A DNA stretch of 8,384 bases, from contig CACZSE010000300.1 in NCBI GenBank assembly GCA_902783735.1, forward strand, positions 1 to 8,384, read 5' to 3'. Both the position numbers and the translations under genes were made by a program. Under the pieces are notes generated by a model. The model saw only the letters and a list, made by a program, of their open reading frames with translations. It searched no databases and was not told the DNA's origin. Source of the DNA: an uncultured Lachnospiraceae bacterium (GTDB lineage: Bacteria > Bacillota > Clostridia > Lachnospirales > Lachnospiraceae). Of this stretch, positions 1 through 6,841 are shown piece by piece; within the stretch, counting starts at the first letter, position 1, and each line of letters opens with the position of its first letter.

Positions 1-60
1 ACAATAAGGATAAAAGACGGGAGAATAGTGGAGGATAAGATCAATGAAGATTTTAAGTAA
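1..60 (+). CDS. ABC transporter ATP-binding protein, C-terminal end only (LolD/MacB type)
   Basis: Reading frame 1 is open from the first base to TAA at 58-60 and encodes TIRIKDGRIVEDKINEDFK. The KDG-[RE]-IV segment is the usual C-terminal strand and turn of LolD/MacB-type ABC ATPases, where the chain reads 'erl-i-l-KDG-i-v'. It aligns with the tail of the ATPase at 4830-5555 (LITLKDGEIVGERE). The catalytic core lies upstream of the window. The gene overlaps the next one by 17 bp (44-60), exactly the overlap of the second system's ATPase with its permease. It would energise the permease at 1456-2682 and complete the first transporter. Only 19 residues are visible, so family assignment rests on this short match plus context. 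A chance open frame is possible but unlikely. Confidence 0.8.
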   Translation, partial: TIRIKDGRIVEDKINEDFK

Positions 61-1459
61 GATAAAGGAAATGAGCAAAAAGAAAAAAATTGCAGGTGCT
101 GCAATAGCACTTGCAGTTGTCGTCATAGGAACTTCTGTGTTTGGGGGGCATGCGGCACAGAAGGTGGATACCGCGACCGTGACCAGAGCTACTCTTGAGC
201 AAAAGGTGGAACTAAACGGAAACGTTGAGACAGACAACGTGCTTACTTATTATTCTCAGATAGATGGCAAGATCGGAAGCATTAATGTAAAAAAAGGTGA
301 CTTTGTAAAAAAAGGAGATCTTCTTATCACATACGATGAGAGCGATCTTGAATACAATATTGCCATGGCAGATCTTAATGCCCAGTCCCAGCTTGGAGGC
401 TACAACAATCAGATACAGACAGGGGGACGCACGGCGGGACTTTATTCGGAAGCAACAAGAAATCTTAAAGTTCTCGATCAGCAGATAACAGATACACAGG
501 CGGCGGTAACACAGCTTCAAAAAGATATCAATGCTAAAAGAGCCGCACTTGCCGATGAAGGAGCAAAACTCCAGGTATCGCTGATAGACTGGGCAGACAA
601 GCCGGACAGCGATGAATATGAAAATCTTCAGAAGCTTGTTCAGACCAATGCATATGAGCAGCAGTATAACGGAGAACTTGTTGCCATGCAGGACGAACTG
701 AACAGACTTAATCTGCAGCTTTCCGCATGTAAAGAATATAAGGCTGAAATGACAGGACAGAAGAGTTCATCTTACGTGGGACTGTTAACAAGCGGTGCCA
801 AGGACCAGCTTGAAGCCGACAAGGCTGCAAATGAGATGGCAAATGCAGATAAACAAAACCGATATGAAAATGCAAAAAAAGGAATATCAGCTGAGTTTGA
901 CGGAGTTGTTACGGATATAAGCGCAGTGAAGGGCAGCAATGTGACAACCGGCACACAGCTCTTAACGCTTGAGTCATCGGAAGATATAGTTGTCAGATTC
1001 AATGTCAGCAAATATGACATTGAAAACATCGAGGAAGGACAGACAGCAACCGTTAAGATCAAGAATAAAGAATATACAGGTAAGGTGGACAGGATAGACA
1101 GAATGACCGGAAGAGAGCAGGGACAGACCTCCAATATCGGGATGGAAGTACGTTTGGATGCACCGGATAAGGACATAATACTTGGACTTGAAGCCAAAGC
1201 GGTTATCGATACTGTTTCGGTAGATAATGTACTGCAGATTCCCAAGGGGGCCGTATACTCGGATACGGAAGGCGAATTTGTATATGTATTAAGGGATAAA
1301 AAGGCGGTAAAGGTCAATGTGGAAGTGGGAGTCTACAATGCAGATATGATAGAGATCATCTCTGGACTTAATGAGGGAGAAACCGTTATTATTTCCGGTG
1401 AGACCGAAATAAGTGAAGGAATGGAACTGGAAGCAAACACTAAGAGCGAGGAAAAATGA
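44..1459 (+). CDS. HlyD/RND-type membrane-fusion adaptor of an ABC efflux system (system A)
   Basis: A 471-aa adaptor linking an ABC permease to the outside of the membrane. A Lys-rich N-terminus (residues 6-15) precedes one membrane anchor at about 16-34, with no lipobox. The first biotinyl-lipoyl half is at about 67-98 (KIGSINVKKGDFVKKGDLL). A helical hairpin rich in Gln, Ala and Glu spans about 100-280. The second lipoyl half is at about 280-310 (GISAEFDGVVTDI, then VKGSNVTTGTQLL). A beta-barrel follows at about 313-390 and a membrane-proximal domain at about 391-460 (LQIPKGAVY; GLNEGETVIISG). The layout matches MacA/YknX-like adaptors and the length is near or slightly above usual. The start ATG at 44 has GGAGG at 30-34, 9 nt upstream. 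The gene overlaps the ATPase tail before it and the permease after it, so all three should be co-translated. Substrate is unknown. Confidence 0.92.
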   Translation: MKILSKIKEMSKKKKIAGAAIALAVVVIGTSVFGGHAAQKVDTATVTRATLEQKVELNGNVETDNVLTYYSQIDGKIGSINVKKGDFVKKGDLLITYDESDLEYNIAMADLNAQSQLGGYNNQIQTGGRTAGLYSEATRNLKVLDQQITDTQAAVTQLQKDINAKRAALADEGAKLQVSLIDWADKPDSDEYENLQKLVQTNAYEQQYNGELVAMQDELNRLNLQLSACKEYKAEMTGQKSSSYVGLLTSGAKDQLEADKAANEMANADKQNRYENAKKGISAEFDGVVTDISAVKGSNVTTGTQLLTLESSEDIVVRFNVSKYDIENIEEGQTATVKIKNKEYTGKVDRIDRMTGREQGQTSNIGMEVRLDAPDKDIILGLEAKAVIDTVSVDNVLQIPKGAVYSDTEGEFVYVLRDKKAVKVNVEVGVYNADMIEIISGLNEGETVIISGETEISEGMELEANTKSEEK

Positions 1460-2682
1460 TGAGCAGACTGTTAGAGTATTTAAAGGTTGCTCTTGCCAAT
1501 CTTAAGACAAATAAAAAACGAACCTTCCTTACCATGCTTGGTATCATCATAGGTATTTCTTCGGTCATCATGATCTTGGCCGCAGGTGGCGGAGCCAAGA
1601 ACATGATCAATGAGGAACTGAATTCGGTTTTCAGCGGCATGATATATTTCTATATAGAAGATACCGGAAAAGCCAACATGAAGTACTTTACGGAAGATGA
1701 CATCAGATATATCTGTGACAATGCGGGAGATCACCTCTACGGAGCGACTCAGAATTCGTCGACTTTGCCGGCAAAGGCAAACACGATCAGAGGGAATTAT
1801 GATATCTACGTGGATTCGGGCACACCCGCAAAGGAGCATCAGTCTACAGACAAGATAGTAAAGGGCAGATATTTTAACTTTTCCGAATATAATTCGGCGG
1901 CACCTGTATGCATCATAACCGAGGCTTTGGCAAAGAAGCTGTTTGGTACCACCGATGTTTTGGGAAAGAACTTTGAGATAAATGTGAATGATACAAGTAA
2001 TGAGGTAACGATCATAGGTATCAGGGAAACAAAGCAAAGCAACGGTCTGGGTGCGGCTTTGACCGGAAAACAGACGGACCTTATAGAGATCCCGTATTCC
2101 GTAATGGAAAGAAAATTCGGATTTGGTGAATATGAGAGCGAGGTTATCTTAATTCTTGCCGACAATGAATACAGTCTGGAATGTTCCGAGAGAGTTCAGA
2201 AATTATTTGAAGCCAAACATAATGTCAGGGAAACGGGAGCCTTTGGGATTGAAAGCTGGACAGATGCTGCCAAGCAGTATGATGCCATCTTAAATATCAT
2301 AACCTTATTTGTGGCAGTGGTTGCGGGTATAGCTCTTCTGGTAGGCGGTATCGGTGTCATGAATATCATGCTCGTATCCGTAACCGAGAGGACCAGAGAG
2401 ATAGGTATAAGAAAATCATTGGGAGCAAAGACTAAAGCCATAAAGAGGCAGTTTATGGCAGAGGCGGGACTGATAACACTTATAGGTGGCCTGATAGGTA
2501 TCACAACAGGTTTACTGTTGGGGAAGATCATATGCATGGCTATAGGAGCCAAGCCTGCATTTTCTATACTGAGTATTTTGATCGCTTCGGCCTTTTCATG
2601 CGGTATAGGGTTGTTTTTCGGAATATATCCGGCTAAGAAGGCGGCGATGCTTAATCCGATAGACGCGCTGAGGCATGAATAG
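1456..2682 (+). CDS. MacB-type ABC transporter permease (system A)
   Basis: A 408-aa permease with the MacB/FtsX plan. TM1 is at about 24-44 (TMLGIIIGISSVIMI). A large extracytoplasmic MacB_PCD-like domain spans about 45-275. Three TMs follow at about 279-308, 338-361 and 370-391. After TM2 comes the cytoplasmic coupling segment ERTREIGIRKSLGA (311-324). The C-terminus YPAKKAAMLNPIDALRHE is the family signature. There is no fused nucleotide-binding domain, so it needs a separate ATPase, most simply the one ending at position 60. The ATG at 1456 overlaps the adaptor stop (ATGA). A second ATG at 1459 sits at a better distance from GAGGA (1448-1452; 6 nt against 3), so the true protein may lack Met1. 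The ectodomain contains three cysteines (87, 152, 243). No clear terminator follows the stop. Family is certain, substrate is not. Confidence 0.93.
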   Translation: MMSRLLEYLKVALANLKTNKKRTFLTMLGIIIGISSVIMILAAGGGAKNMINEELNSVFSGMIYFYIEDTGKANMKYFTEDDIRYICDNAGDHLYGATQNSSTLPAKANTIRGNYDIYVDSGTPAKEHQSTDKIVKGRYFNFSEYNSAAPVCIITEALAKKLFGTTDVLGKNFEINVNDTSNEVTIIGIRETKQSNGLGAALTGKQTDLIEIPYSVMERKFGFGEYESEVILILADNEYSLECSERVQKLFEAKHNVRETGAFGIESWTDAAKQYDAILNIITLFVAVVAGIALLVGGIGVMNIMLVSVTERTREIGIRKSLGAKTKAIKRQFMAEAGLITLIGGLIGITTGLLLGKIICMAIGAKPAFSILSILIASAFSCGIGLFFGIYPAKKAAMLNPIDALRHE

Positions 2683-2713
2683 TATGTAAAGGATTGTGGA
2701 AAAAGTCTTAAAA

Positions 2714-2738
2714 ATATGTGAATTCTGATTACATATTA
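2714..2738. promoter_or_regulatory. Imperfect 25-bp dyad, candidate operator upstream of the -35
   Basis: AATATGTGA and TTACATATT flank a 7-nt centre (ATTCTGA). The arms match at 8 of 9 positions as DNA. The dyad ends one base before the proposed -35 (2740-2745), a typical place for a repressor or activator site. No T-run follows it, so it does not look like an intrinsic terminator for the upstream permease. The binding protein is unknown. The TGTGA/TTACA half-sites recall CRP-type sites, but the 7-nt spacer differs from CRP's 6. Confidence 0.4.
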
Positions 2739-2739
2739 T

Positions 2740-2767
2740 TGCAATAAACAGCCTGAAAGGCTATACT
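2740..2767 (+). promoter_or_regulatory. Candidate sigma-A promoter for system B
   Basis: The -35 is TTGCAA at 2740-2745, matching the consensus at 4 of 6. The -10 is TATACT at 2762-2767, matching at 5 of 6. The spacer is 16 nt. Transcription would start near 2774, giving a leader of about 130 nt before the adaptor ATG at 2905. This is the best promoter match in the 222-bp gap, and it supports separate transcription of system B, although read-through from system A is not excluded. Confidence 0.5.
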
Positions 2768-2771
2768 TTCA
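2755..2771. promoter_or_regulatory. Inverted repeat overlapping the -10
   Basis: TGAAAG (2755-2760) and CTTTCA (2766-2771) form a perfect 6-bp dyad with a 5-nt centre. It covers the proposed -10 TATACT, so a bound protein would block RNA polymerase. The arms are short and chance occurrence is possible. Listed because of its position. Confidence 0.3.
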
Positions 2772-2787
2772 TATGGTGTGTATGCGT

Positions 2788-2819
2788 AAGAGCACCCGGT
2801 TTTCAAGCCGAGTGCTTTT
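2788..2819 (+). terminator. Terminator-like hairpin in the leader of system B
   Basis: The arms 2792-2800 (GCACCCGGT) and 2807-2815 (GCCGAGTGC) pair with one C-A mismatch and a closing T-G wobble around a 6-nt loop (TTTCAA). The stem can extend downward through AAGA/TTTT (2788-2791 with 2816-2819). It is followed by TTTTGCGG, so the T-run has only four residues. It lies downstream of the proposed promoter, so it could be an attenuator for system B as well as a weak terminator for system A. The broken stem and short T-run suggest inefficient termination. Confidence 0.5.
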
Positions 2820-2825
2820 GCGGTT

Positions 2826-2858
2826 TATCACGGGGGACCCTTGTCAGCGGGGGTGATA
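2826..2858 (+). promoter_or_regulatory. G-rich structured leader segment upstream of adaptor B
   Basis: TATCAC (2826-2831) pairs perfectly with GTGATA (2853-2858). Enclosed are GGGGGACCC (2832-2840) and GCGGGGG (2847-2853), where CCC (2838-2840) can pair with part of the second G-run. It sits between the terminator-like hairpin and the ribosome binding site, in a leader otherwise AT-rich. The short match GGGGGACCC followed by GGGGTGA recalls part of the ydaO/yuaA (c-di-AMP) riboswitch core, but the rest of that motif is not found here, so no riboswitch class is assigned. Confidence 0.3.
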
Positions 2859-2904
2859 CATTACACATTGTCTTTTAAGCAAAATATTAAAGAGGGAGAA
2901 ACAC

Positions 2905-4830
2905 ATGAAAAAAGTCTTGGAATTCCTAAAAAAACACAAAAAACTGATCATTATCCTGGCTGTTGTTGCGATAGTGGCTGCCATTGCTGTTAAGATCGTT
3001 TCTACAGTAAATGATGCCAAAAATCTTTTGTCAGGGATGCAGAGTTCGGCAAGCACCGAAAAGATCGAAGAGAGAGACATTGTCAACAGTGTTACCGCAA
3101 CGGGTACGATAGTGGCTGTTGAAAACAGGTCTTACAGTACATCCGTTACAGGTATAAAAGTTAAGGAAGTTAAAGTAGAGGTCGGAGATAAAGTCAATCC
3201 CGGTGATATCTTATGCGTTCTTGATGAGGAAGAGTTTGAGAAACAGCTTGCCGATGCAAAGACCATGTACAATGCGGATGCAGGCAGAGCCGGTATAGAT
3301 GTGCAGGCATCCAACAGGGGCTTAAATGAAGCCGTTACCACAAGAGATATTTCGGCTCAAAGATCCGAGGAAGATAAAAATACGGCATATCAGCATTTTT
3401 CATCTGCTGCCGATGAGTGTCAGGAAGCAAAGGATGAGTATGATGATGCATCCGGGAAAGCCGGCGATGCCAAAGACAGGATGAAGGAAGCTGAGGAAAA
3501 GCTGGAATCTGCAAGAAATAAAGCATCAAAAAAGCTTACCGATGAAGAAAAAGCAGCTCCTATAGCTCCTTACAATGAGGAGTTGGGCAGACTTGAAGAG
3601 TATATAAACAATCTTATGTCGGAAAAACCGCAAGAAGGTGCAAAAATAGCATCGGACTGGAAGAGCAATCTTGAAGTAAATGATGGAAATTGCAATATAA
3701 ACGGAGTATCGGTTTCCATGATATATAACGGTGATGATGCAGATATCACCGGAAAGATAACAAATTCGTTAAGTGACCTTAATTCTAAATGGAACGATTT
3801 TCAAAGTGCTCTGAGCGCCGGAGCAAATGCTAAAGCAGCAGCGGTTACAGCTGCCGAAGCAGCCTATCAGCAGGCGAAAGCTGAATACGAAGCTGCCAAG
3901 GCTGCTGAAGAGAGCAAGGAATCGATCTATGATTCAAAAGTAAAGAATGTGGAATCACTTTACGAAGCATTCAATCAGTCTGTCAGAAATGCGGATGATT
4001 CAAAAAGAAATAATGACAGTGCGGTTGCATCAAGAGTTGACAGCGTAAAGAACAGTAAATTAAGCGCAAGCACGGCAACACTCAGTGATACGAGAAATAT
4101 AGAAACACTTGAAGAAAAGATCGAGGGTTGCGTAGTGTCTTCTTCTATAGGCGGTATAGTTACAAAGATCGATGTTACGGAAGGAGATCTTTATGGCGGT
4201 GGGTCCATGGTTACCGTAGAGGATACATCGGCTTATGAGGTATCTGCCCAGATAGATGAATATGATATTTCAAAGATAAAAGAGGGTCAGGAAGTAGTAA
4301 TCAAGACCAACGGAACAGGAACTTTGGAACTTAAGGGAACCGTTAAGTCTATTGCTCCTCATGCCACGGCTTCTGTGGGAACACAGTCCTCAAGCTCGGG
4401 CGTGAAGTATGAGGTAAGGGTATCGGTATTAACTCCGTGTGACGATCTCAAACTTGATATGACAGCTAAGATTGAGATCATCTGCGAGAAGAGCGAGGCA
4501 GTATTGGCAGTTCCTACCGAGGCGATCCAGGAGGATGAAGAAGGCAATTACTTTGTCGAGATACTTGATAAGGGTGAGCCGATCGATACCTCGAAATTGC
4601 TGACCGATCCAAAGAGTGTTTCAAAAGAGGATACGGAAAAACTTCAGTCCGGAGAAAAAAATTACGAGAGTCACAATGTTTATATAACAAAGGGACTTGA
4701 AGGTGATTATTATACCGAAATATCCGGAGAGGGCCTCGAGGCAGGTATGAGGGTTGTCGTACCCAATAACGGAGCATTTTCGGACATAAGTGAATATATG
4801 GATGAAGCAGGTGCTATGGGAGGTTTCTGA
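2905..4830 (+). CDS. Long HlyD/RND-type membrane-fusion adaptor (system B)
   Basis: A 641-aa adaptor, 170 residues longer than the system A adaptor. A Lys-rich N-terminus precedes a membrane anchor at about 13-33 (LIIILAVVAIVAAIAVKIV). The first lipoyl half is at about 82-107 (VKVEVGDKVNPGDILCVLD). A very long helical hairpin spans about 108-405 and includes Ala/Glu/Lys-rich heptad-like stretches (170-212, 302-360) separated by a non-helical insert at about 240-290. The second lipoyl half is at about 406-438 (SSIGGIVTKIDVTEGDLYGG). A beta-barrel follows at about 442-528, then a C-terminal domain at 533-622 (LAVPTEAIQEDEEG) with a hydrophilic insert at about 556-590. RBS GGGAG at 2894-2898 lies 6 nt before the ATG. 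The stop overlaps the ATPase start by one base (TGATG). Its role should be to extend the export path through or beyond the cell wall. Substrate is unknown. Confidence 0.92.
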   Translation: MKKVLEFLKKHKKLIIILAVVAIVAAIAVKIVSTVNDAKNLLSGMQSSASTEKIEERDIVNSVTATGTIVAVENRSYSTSVTGIKVKEVKVEVGDKVNPGDILCVLDEEEFEKQLADAKTMYNADAGRAGIDVQASNRGLNEAVTTRDISAQRSEEDKNTAYQHFSSAADECQEAKDEYDDASGKAGDAKDRMKEAEEKLESARNKASKKLTDEEKAAPIAPYNEELGRLEEYINNLMSEKPQEGAKIASDWKSNLEVNDGNCNINGVSVSMIYNGDDADITGKITNSLSDLNSKWNDFQSALSAGANAKAAAVTAAEAAYQQAKAEYEAAKAAEESKESIYDSKVKNVESLYEAFNQSVRNADDSKRNNDSAVASRVDSVKNSKLSASTATLSDTRNIETLEEKIEGCVVSSSIGGIVTKIDVTEGDLYGGGSMVTVEDTSAYEVSAQIDEYDISKIKEGQEVVIKTNGTGTLELKGTVKSIAPHATASVGTQSSSSGVKYEVRVSVLTPCDDLKLDMTAKIEIICEKSEAVLAVPTEAIQEDEEGNYFVEILDKGEPIDTSKLLTDPKSVSKEDTEKLQSGEKNYESHNVYITKGLEGDYYTEISGEGLEAGMRVVVPNNGAFSDISEYMDEAGAMGGF

Positions 4831-5555
4831 TGGAAAATGAATCTAGAAAACCCATCATACACCTGACAGATATCAGAAAGAACTTTTTCATAGGGACACC
4901 GAACGAACTTAAAGTTTTAAAAGGGATAAACCTGACGGTGTATGAGGGAGAATTTGTAGCGGTAGTCGGGGCATCGGGTTCCGGTAAATCAACACTGATG
5001 AATATTATCGGCGCACTGGACAGACCGACTTCGGGCGGCTATGTACTCGATGATGTCGATGTGATAAGCGCAAAAGACAGTGAACTGTCCGGAATAAGAA
5101 ACAAGAAGATAGGCTTCGTATTTCAGACATATAATCTTATAGCCAAGACCAACGCCTTGAGAAATGTTGAGATGCCGATGCTGTATGCCGGTGTAGGAAG
5201 AAAAGAGCGTACACAACGTGCTGAGGAGCTGATGGAGCTTGTAGGCATGGGAGACCGTATGAAGCATCTTCCGGAGGAACTTTCCGGAGGACAGAAGCAG
5301 AGGGTTGCTATAGCGAGAGCCATGGCAAATGATCCTGCGATCATACTTGCCGATGAACCCACGGGTGCGCTGGATTCCGAAACGGGACGACTGGTCATGG
5401 ATATATTTCACAAACTGCATAAGGAACAGGGTAAGACGATAGTTCTTATCACCCATTCGCCTGAACTTGCTGAGGAGACGGAAAGACTTATCACTCTCAA
5501 GGACGGTGAGATAGTTGGAGAAAGGGAGGGCCACGGTCATGATGATGCTGTATGA
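4830..5555 (+). CDS. ABC transporter ATP-binding protein, LolD/MacB type (system B)
   Basis: A 241-aa cytoplasmic ATPase with every catalytic motif intact: Walker A GASGSGKS (47-54), Q-loop Gln99 (FVFQTYNL), signature LSGGQ (151-155), Walker B IILADE (171-176), D-loop GALD (179-182) and switch His209 (ITHS). The segment VLKGINLTVYEGEFVAVVG and the phrase DEPTGALDSETG are typical of the LolD/MacB/YknY subfamily, and the length is normal. The C-terminus is short and charged (GEREGHGHDDAV). The start ATG at 4830 overlaps the adaptor stop. Its ribosome binding site, GGGAGG at 4818-4823, lies inside the adaptor's last codons with 6-nt spacing, so the two are likely translationally coupled. It should form a dimer that powers the permease at 5539-6792. 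It might also serve system A, but that system has its own ATPase ending at position 60. Confidence 0.95.
   Translation: MENESRKPIIHLTDIRKNFFIGTPNELKVLKGINLTVYEGEFVAVVGASGSGKSTLMNIIGALDRPTSGGYVLDDVDVISAKDSELSGIRNKKIGFVFQTYNLIAKTNALRNVEMPMLYAGVGRKERTQRAEELMELVGMGDRMKHLPEELSGGQKQRVAIARAMANDPAIILADEPTGALDSETGRLVMDIFHKLHKEQGKTIVLITHSPELAEETERLITLKDGEIVGEREGHGHDDAV
5524..5529 (+). promoter_or_regulatory. Ribosome binding site deciding the permease B start
   Basis: GGGAGG lies 9 nt before the ATG at 5539. The upstream ATG at 5515 lies before this site and has no comparable match in front of it. The site is embedded in the ATPase coding sequence. Confidence 0.7.
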
Positions 5556-6792
5556 AAACTTCAGACTGGCGCTCTTTAGCTTAAAAGCAAATAAAATGCG
5601 CTCTTTGTTGACCATGCTTGGCATCATAATCGGTGTATCATCGGTTATAGCCATCATGTCGGCGGGTGATTCGATCTCGGCTAAACTGTCAGATACAATG
5701 GAAGGTTTTGGCGCCAATAACATCCAGATATATCTTGATTTCAGAGAAGAATATGACGGGGACTACTACTATGACTATACCGATCTGATGAACAGAGATA
5801 TGCTGATAGATTTTGGGCAGCATTTTAATGACAGATTAAAAGCCATTTCCGTAACAAGCGAAGTTGGAGCGACGGATGTCAAGAGAGACAAGGATGCTGC
5901 CAAAGTAACGGTCATGGGAGCCACGCTTGGCACATTTCTTATAGATGATGTTAAGCTAAAGGACGGAAGGTTCTTTACGATCGGTGAGACGGATACGGCC
6001 GCAAAGGTAGCGATAGTTTCCACGAAATATGTGGATACCATGTACGCAGGCAAGGCAAAAGATGCTCTCGGAGAGGGCGTTACCATTGAGATAGGTGGGA
6101 AAACATACAAATTTACCATAGTAGGCGTATATGAATATAAAGATGCATTCGCCGGTATGGGTATGTCATCCGGCGATAATGTCAGAACAAACCTGTATAT
6201 TCCTTATCAGGCTGCACAGAATATAATCCATGAGGATTATATATTCAATTGCACGGTCATGGCAAAACAGGGAGTCGATCAGGAGCAGCTGATCAAGGAT
6301 ATGGAAGACTTCTTTGAGAAGTATTATTACTCAAACAATGAGAGAATTCATGTAGTCTGCTATAGTATGTCTTCCGTGATCGATGAGGCGACATCTCTTA
6401 TCAATACGGTAACGATAGGAATTTCGGTAATAGCCGGTATAGCTTTGCTGGTAGGAGGCATAGGTGTCATGAATATCATGCTTGTTTCCATTACGGAAAG
6501 GACCAGAGAGATCGGTACGAGAAAAGCACTGGGTGCACCAAACAGTTCTATCAGGATTCAGTTTATCATCGAAGCGGTAGTGATATGTCTGATAGGTGGA
6601 ATGATCGGAATATTATTTGGAAGCGGATTGGGAGCTATAGCTGCGGCGCTCATGAAGACATCACCGATGCCTTCACTCAGGGCGATCCTGATATCACTGA
6701 GCTTCTCTACCGCAATAGGAATATTCTTCGGATTTTATCCCGCAAACAAAGCAGCAAAGATGGATCCTATAGAAGCATTAAGGTATGAATGA
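5539..6792 (+). CDS. MacB-type ABC transporter permease (system B)
   Basis: A 417-aa permease from the ATG at 5539; a longer frame opens at 5515, but the ribosome binding site favours 5539 (5542 and 5545 are also ATG). TM1 is at about 23-42 (LLTMLGIIIGVSSVIAIM). The ectodomain spans about 43-285. TM2 is at about 290-318, TM3 at about 342-371 and TM4 at about 381-400. Between TM2 and TM3 is the coupling segment ERTREIGTRKALGA (320-333). The C-terminus YPANKAAKMDPIEALRYE is the MacB/FtsX signature. It is clearly paralogous to the permease at 1456-2682, with the TM1 and TM2 segments nearly identical and the ectodomain diverged. An acidic, Tyr-rich run (about 67-87, EEYDGDYYYDY at its core) sits early in the ectodomain. 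Two cysteines (238, 274) face outside. It overlaps the ATPase gene by 17 bp and ends 9 bp before a strong terminator, so it is the last gene of system B. Confidence 0.93.
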   Translation: MMMLYENFRLALFSLKANKMRSLLTMLGIIIGVSSVIAIMSAGDSISAKLSDTMEGFGANNIQIYLDFREEYDGDYYYDYTDLMNRDMLIDFGQHFNDRLKAISVTSEVGATDVKRDKDAAKVTVMGATLGTFLIDDVKLKDGRFFTIGETDTAAKVAIVSTKYVDTMYAGKAKDALGEGVTIEIGGKTYKFTIVGVYEYKDAFAGMGMSSGDNVRTNLYIPYQAAQNIIHEDYIFNCTVMAKQGVDQEQLIKDMEDFFEKYYYSNNERIHVVCYSMSSVIDEATSLINTVTIGISVIAGIALLVGGIGVMNIMLVSITERTREIGTRKALGAPNSSIRIQFIIEAVVICLIGGMIGILFGSGLGAIAAALMKTSPMPSLRAILISLSFSTAIGIFFGFYPANKAAKMDPIEALRYE

Positions 6793-6801
6793 TAATATCA
6801 G

Positions 6802-6830
6802 ATCCCGGATCAAATGATCCGGGATTTTTT
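6802..6830 (+). terminator. Intrinsic terminator of system B
   Basis: ATCCCGGATC (6802-6811) and GATCCGGGAT (6816-6825) form a perfect 10-bp stem with a 4-nt AAAT loop, followed directly by a T-run ending at 6830. The stem begins 9 nt after the permease stop. It separates the transporter operon from the ycxB-like/tsaE/tsaB operon. Confidence 0.95.
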
Positions 6831-6841
6831 ATGGCCCAATC

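Noticed and set aside
2683..2713. Terminator directly after permease A
   Set aside because: The AT-rich stretch after the stop forms no GC-rich stem followed by a T-run. The only plausible terminator in the gap is the weak hairpin at 2788-2819.
2781..2850. tRNA-like anticodon arm (CGGTTTTCAAGCCG) in the intergenic region
   Set aside because: No acceptor stem, D-arm or T-arm (no GTTCGAA-type sequence) can be placed around it. A terminator-like hairpin explains it better.
2821..2900. Full c-di-AMP (ydaO/yuaA) riboswitch
   Set aside because: Only a short segment resembles the core. The 3' half of the motif is absent and there is too little space before the ribosome binding site, so no class is assigned.
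5515..5538. Upstream start for permease B giving eight extra residues
   Set aside because: The ribosome binding site GGGAGG (5524-5529) lies inside this extension, and the residues MEKGRATV have no counterpart in permease A, whose start aligns with 5539-5545.
4989..5723. Long open frame (244 codons) on the minus strand
   Set aside because: It lies antisense to the ATPase and permease genes, has no recognisable domain, and the plus-strand genes carry complete conserved motifs. It is a shadow frame.
6585..6788. Small plus-strand open frame inside the end of permease B
   Set aside because: It is out of frame with the conserved permease C-terminus, has no ribosome binding site and has no recognisable protein features.
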